64,000 bases of DNA from NCBI RefSeq assembly GCF_045310525.1, contig NZ_JBJHZY010000001.1, positions 1,550,001-1,614,000 on the forward strand. The letters are read 5' to 3'. The notes beneath the pieces were generated by a model. That model was not told the origin of the DNA, ran no database searches, and saw only the letters and a program-made list of their open reading frames with translations. Source of the stretch: Clostridium_AT radicumherbarum (GTDB lineage Bacteria; Bacillota; Clostridia; Clostridiales; Clostridiaceae). Of the stretch, positions 43,902 to 52,925 are shown piece after piece. Each line of letters begins with the position of its first letter. Position 1 is the stretch's first letter. The position numbers and the translations under genes were made by a program.

Positions 43902-44154
43902 GAGCTGTTTCTAAAAAGATTAAGCTGACACTAAGAAAAACATAGGTAGCTAATCGTAAAAATTTTTTCATAAATTGGCTTTGAGGTAGCATCTACGTAA
44001 TCTGGGGCAAGGTAGATTTTAAACATTACAACAAACAATTTAAACTATTTATGGAAAATAAAAGGTTTTTTTGGAATTTTGTAGAATTATGTATTTATTA
44101 TACTTATGGACAAACATTATAAAAAAATTATTTTATTAAAAGGAGAGTTAAGAG

Positions 44155-45237
44155 ATGTATTTAAGAAAAAGATGTTTATCTATTATTTTAGTAGCAACTT
44201 TAGTTGCTACATCAATATTCAATTCACAAAACTTACACGCCCAAAATAATACAAATAGTAAAGATAAAGAAGAAAATTATTCAGAAATCCGAAAGCTTCC
44301 AGATGGAGGAGAAGTTTATGTTTATAATATAAATGGAGTTGAAAATGATTTTCCTATTCCACCTAAAGGATTTATTCCTATGAATGCAACTGATGAACAA
44401 TTATTAGAGTATGGTTTTCCAGCTAGGCCTAAAGATAAAAATGAATTATTGCAATGGGAAGATATGATGAAGCATTACAAAAATACACCAATACCTAAAA
44501 TTATTTCTACACAAATAAAACATGGATTAAAAAGAAAAGAAAATTACACCATAAAAAACAGTGTAAATAATCAACTTCTTAATTGGTCTGGATATGTGGA
44601 TTATGTAAATTCAAATACATTAAGAAGCGTTCAAGGTGATTTTACACAGCCAACAGAAAAAAGTGATTCAGTTGCTAATGCATATGAAAGCTCTTGGATT
44701 GGAATAGGTGGAGTAAATACAGCCGCTTTACTTCAGGCTGGAACAGCTATGCATAATTATCAATATACTGCATTTTATGAATATATTGATGAATATAATA
44801 ATGATCCTAATGGGCAAATAAACATAGCATCAATAAATATTAGTCCTGGAGACGATGTACATATGTATGTAACTTATCTGTATTCGAATCGAGTTGCTAA
44901 TTTTTATGTTGCAGATTACACTAATGGAGGTAGTCAGAGTATTTTTGTAAATCTTGATAATAACTATTATGATGGTAGTACAGTAGAATGGATAGATGAA
45001 AGACCTACTTTAAAATATTCTGATGGAACTAAAGCATTTGCAAATTTAGCAGACTTTGGAACTATTTCTTGGTTTAATTGCAAAAGTTATAATTCTTCAA
45101 ATGTTTGGAATGACTTGACTTCATTATCACACCAATATGTGTCGATGTGGAGTACTGGTGGTAAATATATGCTAGCATCACCAAATACACCATATTCAAG
45201 CACTAATTTTTATGATGTTTGGTTAAATGCAAATTAA
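44155..45237 (+). CDS. Secreted G1 family glutamic peptidase (eqolisin-like)
   Basis: 360 aa with a signal peptide (about 1-29, cleavage after LHAQ or nearby) and a propeptide-like region to about 140. The mature domain begins LLNWSGYVDYV. VQGDFTQP near 163 places the catalytic Gln, SSWIGIGG follows, and STVEWIDERP near 283 places the catalytic Glu: the Gln/Glu dyad of peptidase family G1. Mostly fungal family with fewer bacterial members. An ECF sigma/anti-sigma pair lies directly downstream and may control it. Confidence 0.87.
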   Translation: MYLRKRCLSIILVATLVATSIFNSQNLHAQNNTNSKDKEENYSEIRKLPDGGEVYVYNINGVENDFPIPPKGFIPMNATDEQLLEYGFPARPKDKNELLQWEDMMKHYKNTPIPKIISTQIKHGLKRKENYTIKNSVNNQLLNWSGYVDYVNSNTLRSVQGDFTQPTEKSDSVANAYESSWIGIGGVNTAALLQAGTAMHNYQYTAFYEYIDEYNNDPNGQINIASINISPGDDVHMYVTYLYSNRVANFYVADYTNGGSQSIFVNLDNNYYDGSTVEWIDERPTLKYSDGTKAFANLADFGTISWFNCKSYNSSNVWNDLTSLSHQYVSMWSTGGKYMLASPNTPYSSTNFYDVWLNAN

Positions 45238-45257
45238 ATGAAATAAATGTATTTATC

Positions 45258-45293
45258 AAAAAAGAGGGATGTGGAACATCTCCTCTTTTTTGA
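45258..45293 (+). terminator. Rho-independent terminator after G1 peptidase
   Basis: AAAAAAGAGG(G)ATGT pairs with ACAT(C)TCCTCTTTTTT around a 3-base loop. Confidence 0.85.
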
Positions 45294-45389
45294 TTTCAAC
45301 TAAAAGTTAAACTCTTTCAATAATTATAAAAATTTTACTGTAAAAATATTTATTTTAAACGTATATATAATAGAGGGATGTGAAGAACT

Positions 45390-45935
45390 ATGAACGCAAT
45401 AGAGTTTGAGGAGATTATTTTAAAAATTGCAGATGGTGATAAAAATGCATTAAAACTAATTTATGAGGAATTTAATTATGTAGTGTATAATTTTGCACTA
45501 TCAATACTTCATAATGAACAGGATGCTTCAGATGTATCTCAAGAAGTATTTATAAAGATATGGAACAATGCATGTAAATTTTTACCGGGTAGAAACTATA
45601 AAGCATGGATAATAGAAATAACAAAAAATCAATCAATCGACTGTTTGAGAAGAAAAAAAAATAAAATTGTTACAGAAGAATTAGATAAATTAAGTGATGT
45701 ATGTTTAATAGAGAATGAAGCATTCGATGAACAAGTGATAAACAAAATTAGATTAAATCAATTACTTTCATCACTAACTGACATGGAACGTGAAATAATC
45801 ATTATGCATGTAATAGGAGAAATTACATACATGGAAATCAGCCATATTTTAAAAATATCTTTTGGGAAAGTGGTGTGGAATTATAAAAAGGGTATCAAGA
45901 TATTGGAAAATCAGGTTAATAAGTTAAAATTGTAG
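45390..45935 (+). CDS. ECF RNA polymerase sigma factor
   Basis: 181 aa. Region 2: NEQDASDVSQEVFIKIWNNA, then YKAWIIEITKNQSIDCLRRK. Region 4: LTDMEREIIIMHVIGEITYM followed by the HTH. AGAGGGATG upstream. Followed 12 bases later by its probable anti-sigma factor. Confidence 0.92.
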   Translation: MNAIEFEEIILKIADGDKNALKLIYEEFNYVVYNFALSILHNEQDASDVSQEVFIKIWNNACKFLPGRNYKAWIIEITKNQSIDCLRRKKNKIVTEELDKLSDVCLIENEAFDEQVINKIRLNQLLSSLTDMEREIIIMHVIGEITYMEISHILKISFGKVVWNYKKGIKILENQVNKLKL

Positions 45936-45947
45936 GAGGCGATATTT

Positions 45948-46676
45948 ATGAAACAAATATCTAAAAAAGAGATAAAAGAAAAATTAATTATGAATTTCAA
46001 GGTTCAAACGCCGAACTTCTGGGAACAGATACAAGATAAATTAGAACCTCAAGTACATCACATTTATTCTGATACTAAAAAAAAGAGTAGTTTAATTTCA
46101 TTATATCGGGTTGGGATAATTTTTATTATTGCTATAATTATTACCTCTATTAGTTTTAGATCAAAGTTAACAAATTATGTGATAAACAATTTTTCAAAAA
46201 CAAAAGAAAAAATAGCCATTAATTCTCAATCAACAAGTAAACAAGATAATGAACCAGTTAAGGTTAGTTCATCGCCAGCGATGAGAAGCTTTCATGAATG
46301 GCAGAATAAATATTATCAGATAGAGTCAAATCAAGGGATCGATAAAAATCAAATTGGTAAGTATATTGGAAAATATTACAACACTGATTTATTTGAAATT
46401 AAAGGTATAGATTCAACTAAAAGTATTGCGGTTACAAATGTTAAAGATTTTTATCTCAAGGCAAATTTTGTATTTAATGCTACAATTAATTGGAATAATA
46501 AAATTTATGAAATAAATCCTAACTATACAATTCTTCCAAATCTAAATAATGAAAAAATAGATAAATATCTAGGTAAAATAAATTCATTTGATGTTTATAG
46601 CATTCAGGGAGTGGATACAAATCAGGAAATTTCCTTATATTATAATAAAAATTATATTATTGCAATAAGAAAGTAA
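45948..46676 (+). CDS. Putative anti-sigma factor, single-pass membrane protein
   Basis: 242 aa. A cytoplasmic N-terminus of about 50 residues (FKVQTPNFWEQIQDKLEP) is followed by one membrane segment (VGIIFIIAIIITSISF) and an extracytoplasmic domain. That domain has two similar motifs, IGKYIGKYYNTDLFEIKGID and DKYLGKINSFDVYSIQGVD, an internal duplication. AGGAGG upstream. Operon with the sigma gene. Confidence 0.75.
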   Translation: MKQISKKEIKEKLIMNFKVQTPNFWEQIQDKLEPQVHHIYSDTKKKSSLISLYRVGIIFIIAIIITSISFRSKLTNYVINNFSKTKEKIAINSQSTSKQDNEPVKVSSSPAMRSFHEWQNKYYQIESNQGIDKNQIGKYIGKYYNTDLFEIKGIDSTKSIAVTNVKDFYLKANFVFNATINWNNKIYEINPNYTILPNLNNEKIDKYLGKINSFDVYSIQGVDTNQEISLYYNKNYIIAIRK

Positions 46677-46785
46677 TAATATAATCAATTATGTTACTAT
46701 TAGATGTATTAAAATTGAAATCTACACATGTTAATTGTATTGGAATAATTTTCAAATGTTAATGTACGATTTTAGTAAGAATTAT

Positions 46786-47413
46786 ACATTATTTTTTTAT
46801 ATCCAGTTTAAGGTAGTAAAGGTATAATTAATATAAGCGATTGGGACGTCTTCGTAGAAAAGTGCGAACTGAAGATTATAAATATAAGGTGGTGCAAACA
46901 TGAAAGTAAGAAAAACGGTTAAAGAGGATATTGACCTCCTCATTAAGATTCGAATGGAATACCTGTTTGCAGAAAAAGGTGTGTCTTCTTCGGAAGAAGT
47001 GCAAGATATTAGAACGAAGTTAGAAGAATATCTTACTCAACACCTTAACAAGGGATTTATTGCTATCATTGCCGAGAATGAAAATGAAGTATTAGCAACT
47101 GCATTTATGTCTATCGTGGAAAGACCTCCACTAATAGCGTTTTCATCATATCTTGTCGGTACGGTATACAATGTTTTTACATACCCTCAATATAGAGGAA
47201 AAGGCATTGCAACGAAAGTTATGACTAAACTTTTATCGGAAGCAAAGCTATTAGGCGTTGCCGCAGTTGATTTAATGTCGACTGAAAAAGGGAAACCATT
47301 ATATGAAAATCTTGGATTTCGAGTATCAAATTATACATCAATGAATAAGTTCCTCTAACTCCCGCAAAATAAGCATAATCAGAATTTATATTAATTTACA
47401 ATATTCTTATATT
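46786..47413 (+). repeat. Duplicated GNAT unit, copy A
   Basis: Leader, GNAT gene and 3' flank up to the conserved-loop hairpin are nearly identical to 60498-61315. The leader differs by one base over 71 bases up to GTCTTCGTA (46856). Copy B carries a 189-base insertion at exactly this point. Homology ends in the hairpin loop on the right. Confidence 0.85.
46900..47358 (+). CDS. GNAT family N-acetyltransferase, copy A
   Basis: 152 aa. The acetyl-CoA site is YPQYRGKGIATKVMTKLLSE, and LYENLGFRVSNYTSMNKF ends the fold. It differs from copy B at two residues (Leu/Phe near 48, Lys/Glu near 111). AAGGTGGTG upstream. The acceptor is unknown. It is the core of a duplicated unit. Confidence 0.9.
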   Translation: MKVRKTVKEDIDLLIKIRMEYLFAEKGVSSSEEVQDIRTKLEEYLTQHLNKGFIAIIAENENEVLATAFMSIVERPPLIAFSSYLVGTVYNVFTYPQYRGKGIATKVMTKLLSEAKLLGVAAVDLMSTEKGKPLYENLGFRVSNYTSMNKFL

Positions 47414-47431
47414 TTCCATCAATAATTATAT
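47392..47431 (+). repeat. Conserved-loop hairpin family, copy 7
   Basis: Loop AATATTCTTATATT (47400-47413), 42 bases after the GNAT stop. The stem is imperfect. Homology with the copy B flank ends here. Confidence 0.5.
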
Positions 47432-47531
47432 AGTGGAATGTAAAAAAGCATGTTAATTTCGTTTGATTAACAAGGCAACATAATATAGAGCATTGCAACA
47501 AAAAGATAAATAAAATTTATTGAATTTTGAT

Positions 47532-47560
47532 AAGGTAGAAAAAGTCTACCTTTTTTTATT
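47532..47560 (+). terminator. Rho-independent terminator
   Basis: AAGGTAGA/TCTACCTT with a 5-base loop and a T7 tail, in the gap before the first Nudix gene. Confidence 0.8.
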
Positions 47561-47725
47561 TATCAAAAGAAACATGTCAGGATATGCTATAATTGAGAGT
47601 AATAGTATTAATGTCTTGAATAGTGTAGCCATTTCAATTTTAACATTACTGGTTACTTATGAATAAATGCGTCATATGAATTATATAGACAACCCGATAA
47701 GCCTGAATTTGTAAGGAGGTATAAA

Positions 47726-48175
47726 ATGGTTGAGATAAACTTGTATGATAATATCATAGATAAAAGTAAAATAATCTTTGTTGATATAGTGGCTAAATAT
47801 AGAGGGCAATGGGTATTGTGTAAGGGAAAAAGCAAAGGTTCATGGGAATGCCCTGGTGGTCACATAGAAAATGGAGAAACACCAGAACAAGCATCAAAAA
47901 GAGAATTATGGGAAGAAACAGGAGCTATAGAATTCGATATTAAACCAGTTGGGTATTATGGCGCAAAAGGTAGCGATGGTGTTATGGAAAGTGTTGAGGA
48001 AGTCTTTGGACAAATATATTATGCAGATATAAAGGTTATTGGGGAGTTACCTGATTTTGAGATAGAAAAAATTGAACTTTTTAAAGAACTCCCCAATAAC
48101 TGGACGTACTCTTATGCACATCCAATGTTCATTGATTTGGCAGAAAAATTTATGTTTAATAGTATAAACACATAG
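47726..48175 (+). CDS. Nudix hydrolase
   Basis: 149 aa. The Nudix box GGHIENGETPEQASKRELWE continues ETGA near residues 47-70, with all Glu metal ligands present. AAGGAGG upstream. Probably hydrolyses a nucleoside diphosphate derivative. It is followed by a conserved-loop sequence 38 bases after the stop. Confidence 0.9.
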   Translation: MVEINLYDNIIDKSKIIFVDIVAKYRGQWVLCKGKSKGSWECPGGHIENGETPEQASKRELWEETGAIEFDIKPVGYYGAKGSDGVMESVEEVFGQIYYADIKVIGELPDFEIEKIELFKELPNNWTYSYAHPMFIDLAEKFMFNSINT

Positions 48176-48204
48176 AGATATTCTATGTCATATATTTCTT
48201 TTAT

Positions 48205-48234
48205 TAAGAGGGAATGGTATTATATTACGACCAA
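48205..48234 (+). repeat. Conserved-loop hairpin family, copy 8
   Basis: Loop AATGGTATTATATT (48213-48226), then ACG. No good stem is left. Confidence 0.45.
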
Positions 48235-48275
48235 CCAAAAGAAAACATCTAATGTTTTTTAGGAGTGTATAAGTT

Positions 48276-49013
48276 ATGTTAAAAAAGATAGATTTAGGAA
48301 GTTTGAGTGAAATATTTAGAACAAATGTGAGTAGTAGTAATTGCACATACGAGATTATTCATGCTCCTTTTATGGAGGATATTTACAAAGTAGATTGTTA
48401 CGAAATACTAAAGACAAATAATTTAATACAGATTTTAACAGGTATAGCTTATCATAACGATTTTCAGCAGTTACCAATTACATTGGAATTTAAGGTGGGA
48501 ATAAGTTTAATAGAGCTAATAAATTTACCCACTGTTAGGCTGCTTCCGAGTACATTTGAGAATATTAGGATACTTTCAAAAGATAAGATTTTCTATGGTG
48601 TTTGGATAAAGAAGCTATCGGAAAAAGCAAAATTAGCCTATAAGGAATTGCTAAACGAAGATAAAATCGATAACAGTCTCAAATCAATATTCAGAATTGA
48701 CACTAAAAGAAATATCATCTCAAAACAACAAATGATTACTGCATTTGAATTAATTACTGAAGAAAATACAGAATACGATTGTAAGATTATAAATGATAAA
48801 CTTATTTCATATTTATTATATGAATGTAACAAAAATAATGGATTTTATGGGGTACCTTTATCAGGTTGGGAGTTAGATAGTATAGAAGCTTGTAAAGCCT
48901 TCTTAAAATTAAAAAAAACCTTTGATAGAGTATTTTTAGTGGGTTCAGGGCAAGTATGGCAATCAACACATCTCGTTGTATCACAACCCCAAAATAAATT
49001 ATTTATAACCTAA
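48276..49013 (+). CDS. Uncharacterised 245-aa protein
   Basis: Soluble, mixed alpha/beta, no recognised motif. Blocks such as LEFKVGISLIELINLPTVRL and NGFYGVPLSGWELDSIEACK may be conserved in relatives. TAGGAG upstream. It is flanked by conserved-loop hairpins on both sides, like a single-gene cassette. Not assigned. Confidence 0.65.
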   Translation: MLKKIDLGSLSEIFRTNVSSSNCTYEIIHAPFMEDIYKVDCYEILKTNNLIQILTGIAYHNDFQQLPITLEFKVGISLIELINLPTVRLLPSTFENIRILSKDKIFYGVWIKKLSEKAKLAYKELLNEDKIDNSLKSIFRIDTKRNIISKQQMITAFELITEENTEYDCKIINDKLISYLLYECNKNNGFYGVPLSGWELDSIEACKAFLKLKKTFDRVFLVGSGQVWQSTHLVVSQPQNKLFIT

Positions 49014-49026
49014 TAGGATGATTATG

Positions 49027-49056
49027 TATTTCGTAATGGTAATATATGACGAAATA
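49027..49056 (+). repeat. Conserved-loop hairpin, copy 9 (well formed)
   Basis: A perfect 8-bp stem TATTTCGT/ACGAAATA surrounds the 14-base loop AATGGTAATATATG, starting 14 bases after the preceding stop. Confidence 0.75.
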
Positions 49057-49080
49057 AATACTATTTTAAATACTATTTCT

Positions 49081-49127
49081 AAAAACAAGGCTATTGTGCT
49101 TCATATCCACGGATGCCTTGTTTTTTG
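49081..49127 (+). terminator. Rho-independent terminator
   Basis: AACAAGGC pairs with GCCTTGTT around a long loop, followed by TTTTGTTTT. Confidence 0.7.
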
Positions 49128-49261
49128 TTTTGAGAAATTGTTCAACTATAAATTTGTATTTCAAAATAAAGGTTTACTTTAATAATATTAAAGAATATAA
49201 TTAATATTATTAAGATATAAATTGCATAATATATAAATATAATTAAAGAAATGAGGTTTAA

Positions 49262-49561
49262 ATGCCTATGGAAGTGATACCAGATTGGTTAGCAGATTTA
49301 GATGAGGAAGATATAAATTTTATTAAGAAATTTATATTATCCTCAGGTTCATTAAAAGAAGTTGCAAATATCTATGGAGTAACTTATCCAACAGTAAGGC
49401 TTAGATTGGACAGATTAATTCAGAAAATACGGATATCAGAAGATACTACAAACGAACCTTTTATTAAACTTATAAAAAGATTTGCAGTGAATGAAAAATT
49501 GGATTTTGATACTGCAAAAATTTTAATATCAGAATATAAAAAAATAAAAAAGGGAGAGTGA
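49262..49561 (+). CDS. DUF2089 protein
   Basis: 99 aa. LDEEDINFIKKFILSSGSLK followed by VANIYGVTYPTVRLRLDRLI is the DUF2089 HTH-like pattern. No zinc ribbon precedes it, so this is the short form. GAGG upstream. It overlaps the following membrane gene region; the pair resembles regulator plus membrane partner arrangements. Confidence 0.8.
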   Translation: MPMEVIPDWLADLDEEDINFIKKFILSSGSLKEVANIYGVTYPTVRLRLDRLIQKIRISEDTTNEPFIKLIKRFAVNEKLDFDTAKILISEYKKIKKGE

Positions 49562-49566
49562 TTCTA

Positions 49567-49887
49567 ATGGCGGGTTTTCTTTATTTATTTTGCGTAATAG
49601 CATTTTTGGCGGGAATTGTTCTAATACAAGTATTTTTATCAAAAGGAGAAAACAAGTGGATTGGTTTAATATTCCCGATGATTGGTTTTATGTTTTCTAT
49701 TTACGCAGTCTTGGGCATGGTCGCTTATGCAAATGAATCAACGGTTGAACGTATATTTCAATTAATTATGATGTTATTATTGTGGAATATTCCTACAATT
49801 ATTTTACTTGCTATATATTTTGCTTGTCGTGAAAAATTTAAGAAGAAAAATGGGCTTGATAAAATGAAAATTGAGGATTTGGAATAA
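49567..49887 (+). CDS. Small membrane protein paired with DUF2089
   Basis: 106 aa from ATG 49567 (AGGGAGAG 8 bases upstream; GTG 49558 would overlap the previous stop). Three membrane segments: FLYLFCVIAFLAGIVLIQVF, LIFPMIGFMFSIYAVLGMVA and IMMLLLWNIPTIILLAIYF. Charged C-terminus. Co-transcribed with the DUF2089 gene. Function unknown. Confidence 0.75.
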   Translation: MAGFLYLFCVIAFLAGIVLIQVFLSKGENKWIGLIFPMIGFMFSIYAVLGMVAYANESTVERIFQLIMMLLLWNIPTIILLAIYFACREKFKKKNGLDKMKIEDLE

Positions 49888-49948
49888 TTAATAAATACTC
49901 GGGTATCATTGAGTAGAAATAATAAAAGTAATTCGATTTCTTCTTTTC

Positions 49949-49980
49949 TTGCGTCGTAAGAGTAATTTATGACGAAGCAA
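49949..49980 (+). repeat. Conserved-loop hairpin, copy 10 (well formed)
   Basis: A 9-bp stem TTGCGTCGT/ACGAAGCAA with one mismatch surrounds the 14-base loop AAGAGTAATTTATG, 62 bases after the preceding stop. Confidence 0.75.
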
Positions 49981-49993
49981 AATGTTTATCCTT

Positions 49994-50030
49994 AAACATA
50001 GATTTAATAAAATCTATGTTTTTTATTTTT
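49994..50030 (+). terminator. Rho-independent terminator
   Basis: AAACATAGATTT/AAATCTATGTTT with a short loop and a T-rich tail. Confidence 0.88.
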
Positions 50031-50102
50031 TAATTATATGCTATAAAATACTTTATGCAATAGAGTAGTTTATAGTATTATGTTATTAGGCGGTGATAAA
50101 TT

Positions 50103-50435
50103 ATGGAAATAGATAAAGAAATGATAAAGGGATACATAGAAAGTATAATTTTAAGTGTATTGGTAAATGAAGATTTATACGGATATGAAATCTCGAAGCG
50201 TATAAAAAACATCAGTGAAAATACATTTGAAATCAAAGAAGGAACTATGTATGTAGTATTAAAAAGACTTGAAACAAACGAATTAATTTCTCCATATTGG
50301 GATGATACGGAAAGTGGTGGTGGAAGGCGTAGGTATTATAAAATTACGGAGAAAGGTGTTAATTATCTAAACAATAAGAAATCTGAATGGACTTTTTTTA
50401 AAAATATAATTGATACATTTTATAAGGGGGTATAA
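50103..50435 (+). CDS. PadR family transcriptional regulator
   Basis: 110 aa. The winged helix includes ILSVLVNEDLYGYEISKRIK and EGTMYVVLKRLETNELISPY, then GGRRRYYKITEKGVNYL: the PadR order. It forms an operon with a DUF1700-like membrane protein, a standard arrangement in which PadR represses the pair. Inducer unknown. Confidence 0.92.
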   Translation: MEIDKEMIKGYIESIILSVLVNEDLYGYEISKRIKNISENTFEIKEGTMYVVLKRLETNELISPYWDDTESGGGRRRYYKITEKGVNYLNNKKSEWTFFKNIIDTFYKGV

Positions 50436-50438
50436 TTG

Positions 50439-51185
50439 ATGGAGAAAATTAATAGATATGTTAATTCAGTTTATAAACATATTGGTGGAGACAAAGAAGA
50501 AATTCAAATATTAAAAGATGAAATGAGAAATCACTTACTGCAAATTGTAGAAGAATTAAAGTATGAAGGTAAGTCAGAAGAAGAGAGTGTTTCTATTGCA
50601 ATTAAGAGATTTGGTGAAGAAACTCAACTCGAAAATGAATTACTTGGTATATTTAAATTTGTAAATAAGAAGGCGAAGAAAGCATTGATTGTAGCAGTAG
50701 CCTTCCTTTTAATAACTATAATATCATTTGCAACTTTTGTTGTTGGAACTAAAATTTCTATAAAACAGTATAGGGATAGAAACAATGAGATTTTTAATGT
50801 AATGGCATCATATAACCAAGACAATTTGGAGAGTATAGATAAAAATATTGGTACATTACTAAACAAGTACAAGGGAAAGATTACATATGTAACAATGTAT
50901 GGTGTGGTAAACGGCCAAAATGAATGGTACAAGGACATAAAGGATTTGGAATATTCTTATCCAAAGGATATTCAGTATGATAATATTGATACCTTTAATT
51001 CTATCAGTAAGCAGATAACTAATGAAAAAGGAATTAAATATAATGTTATGATAGGTCTTGTTCCTAATGCTTTTATACCTATTTATATACAAAACTTAGG
51101 AATATTATCTTTTGTATGGCTCGGTTGTTTCGTAATATCTGTTATTGTTTGGATTTCTACAAAAGTTGATATTAGCATAAAATAA
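50439..51185 (+). CDS. DUF1700-like (HAAS) membrane protein
   Basis: About 248 aa. The N-terminal helical HAAS-type domain (about 1-75) is followed by two membrane segments (ALIVAVAFLLITIISFATFV and LSFVWLGCFVISVIVWI) with an extracytoplasmic loop of about 110 residues between them. ATG 50439 is preferred, AAGGGGG 7 bases upstream. Partner of the PadR regulator. Confidence 0.82.
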   Translation: MEKINRYVNSVYKHIGGDKEEIQILKDEMRNHLLQIVEELKYEGKSEEESVSIAIKRFGEETQLENELLGIFKFVNKKAKKALIVAVAFLLITIISFATFVVGTKISIKQYRDRNNEIFNVMASYNQDNLESIDKNIGTLLNKYKGKITYVTMYGVVNGQNEWYKDIKDLEYSYPKDIQYDNIDTFNSISKQITNEKGIKYNVMIGLVPNAFIPIYIQNLGILSFVWLGCFVISVIVWISTKVDISIK

Positions 51186-51203
51186 GATATTGATTTAAAT
51201 TAT

Positions 51204-51236
51204 CATATTTCGGAATATTCTTAAATTACGAATTAA
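51204..51236 (+). repeat. Conserved-loop hairpin family, copy 11
   Basis: Loop AATATTCTTAAATT (51214-51227), then ACG. TTCG/CGAA pairs across it after one mismatch, with further outer AT pairs. 23 bases after the preceding stop. Confidence 0.55.
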
Positions 51237-51418
51237 TTTTTAATATAATAATATGAACAATATTCTTTGAAAAATGAATAATGCAGTGAAAAAGTTATTT
51301 AAAAATCTTATTTGTTTATAATCAATTAGCTATTCATGGTATAATTATGGATATTAAAGTCGGAGTGGTAAAATATTGTTCGTCTAATAAATATAATAAA
51401 AAAAAGGGATTACCTTAT

Positions 51419-51625
51419 ATGAAGTTTGATAAAAAGTTGATGATAGATTTACTAATATTAATTGTTCCAATAATTATTATGTTTTTACTTATGCCAATTT
51501 TGCCTGATAAAATCTCTATTCACAGAAGCATTACTGGTAGCAGAAGTTATATTGATAAGAAGTATTCTTTTATTTTAGGAATACTTCCATTTTTAATATA
51601 TAAGTTAAAATATGATAAAAAATAA
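51419..51625 (+). CDS. Short DUF1648-like membrane protein
   Basis: 68 aa from ATG 51419. MKFDKKLMIDLLILIVPIII with LPDKISIHRSITG resembles the N-terminal DUF1648 domain of SdpI-like immunity/signal proteins. It ends after a second hydrophobic stretch. DUF1648 proteins are usually longer, so this may be a truncated form. Confidence 0.5.
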   Translation: MKFDKKLMIDLLILIVPIIIMFLLMPILPDKISIHRSITGSRSYIDKKYSFILGILPFLIYKLKYDKK

Positions 51626-51690
51626 TATTATTTAATATATACAGTATAATAAGTACAAAACAAATATTTTTTAAAGGAGATGAACAAAAT

Positions 51691-52695
51691 TTGGATAATA
51701 TTTTAAACAAAATTCAAATTCCAGAAAGAATAAAACTTGCAAATGTGCCAACGAAAATTGAAAAGCTTGAAAGGTTTTCAAAAATATTAGGTGGGCCAAA
51801 TATTTATATAAAGAGAGATGATCAAACTGGACTAGAAGTATCGGGTAACAAAATTAGAAAATTAGAATTCTCAATAAAAGAAGCTATTAATAAAGGGGCT
51901 AATGTACTTATAACTTGTGGTGGAATTCAATCAAACCATTGTAGAGCAACTGCAGCTGTAGCAGCAAGGCTTGGAATAAAATCAGTACTTGTTTTAAGAG
52001 GAAGCAGTGGTGTTGAAGTTGATGGAAATTTATTTATAGACAAGCTTTTAGGTGCAGACATTCGTTTTATCACAACAGAAGAATATAAAAATTCAAGAGC
52101 AGATATTATGGAACAGATTAAAGATGAATACGATAAAAAAGGCTATATATCTTATATTATTCCAGAAGGAGCTTCAAATGGAATAGGCACTTTTGGATAT
52201 TATAATGCAATGAAAGAAGTTATTGAGCAGGAACGGGAATTAGGTGTTCATTTTGATAAAGTTGTACTAGCTGTGGGTTCTGGAGGTACATACGCAGGAA
52301 CTTTTTTAGCAAATAAAATATTAGAGAATAATTGTAAAATCTTAGGCATAAATGTTTGTGATGACAGTGAATATTTTAAAAATCGTATCTATGAAATATT
52401 ACAAGAAAGCATAAAGTATATTCATATGGATTTGGAAATTTCTAAAGATGAAATAAGAATTATAGATGGATATGTGGGAAAAGGATATGCTTTAAGCAGA
52501 GAAGAAGAAATAAACTTCATTAAGGAATTTGCAAAATTAGAAGGAATAATTTTAGATCCTGTTTATACAGGAAAAGCTATGTATGGATTAAGTGAAGAAA
52601 TAAAAAATGGCAGCTTTAAACACAATGAAAATATTTTATTTATTCATACTGGTGGGGCTTTTGGAATTTTTCCTCAAAAGGAGCTATTTAAATAG
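51691..52695 (+). CDS. PLP-dependent D-cysteine desulfhydrase / ACC deaminase family
   Basis: 334 aa. YIKRDDQTGLEVSGNKIRKL places the PLP lysine (in GNKIRK). ITCGGIQSNHCRATAAVAAR (substrate-binding SNH) and VLAVGSGGTYAG (phosphate cup) follow. Likely converts D-cysteine to pyruvate, sulfide and ammonia; D-amino-acid specificity cannot be proven from sequence. TTG start with AAAGGAGATG upstream. Confidence 0.9.
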   Translation: MDNILNKIQIPERIKLANVPTKIEKLERFSKILGGPNIYIKRDDQTGLEVSGNKIRKLEFSIKEAINKGANVLITCGGIQSNHCRATAAVAARLGIKSVLVLRGSSGVEVDGNLFIDKLLGADIRFITTEEYKNSRADIMEQIKDEYDKKGYISYIIPEGASNGIGTFGYYNAMKEVIEQERELGVHFDKVVLAVGSGGTYAGTFLANKILENNCKILGINVCDDSEYFKNRIYEILQESIKYIHMDLEISKDEIRIIDGYVGKGYALSREEEINFIKEFAKLEGIILDPVYTGKAMYGLSEEIKNGSFKHNENILFIHTGGAFGIFPQKELFK

Positions 52696-52778
52696 CTAAT
52701 CTTTTTATAATGCCTTCGGTGGGAAAATTAATGTAAAATATATATTATCGACTTATCTAATAGAATGGTGGGGATAAA

Positions 52779-52925
52779 ATGGAGAAGGTTGCTTTATTAA
52801 AATGTACTGATTATGATGTTGATAAAATTGAAGAAAAGCTTAGAGAGGGCTTTGAGCTTTTAGGTGGAAATTCTTTTTTGAGGAAACTTATACCTGAAAA
52901 TAGTAAAATATTATTGAGCCATTAA
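52779..52925 (+). pseudogene. Truncated DUF362 gene, N-terminal remnant
   Basis: 48 codons: MEKVALLKCTDYDVDKIEEK followed by GFELLGGNSFLRKLIP and ENSKILL, the usual start of DUF362 (ferredoxin-linked) proteins, where 'LLKPN' should follow. Instead the frame reads SH and stops. RBS GGTGGGG is intact. The remaining roughly 300 residues are absent. Confidence 0.7.
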
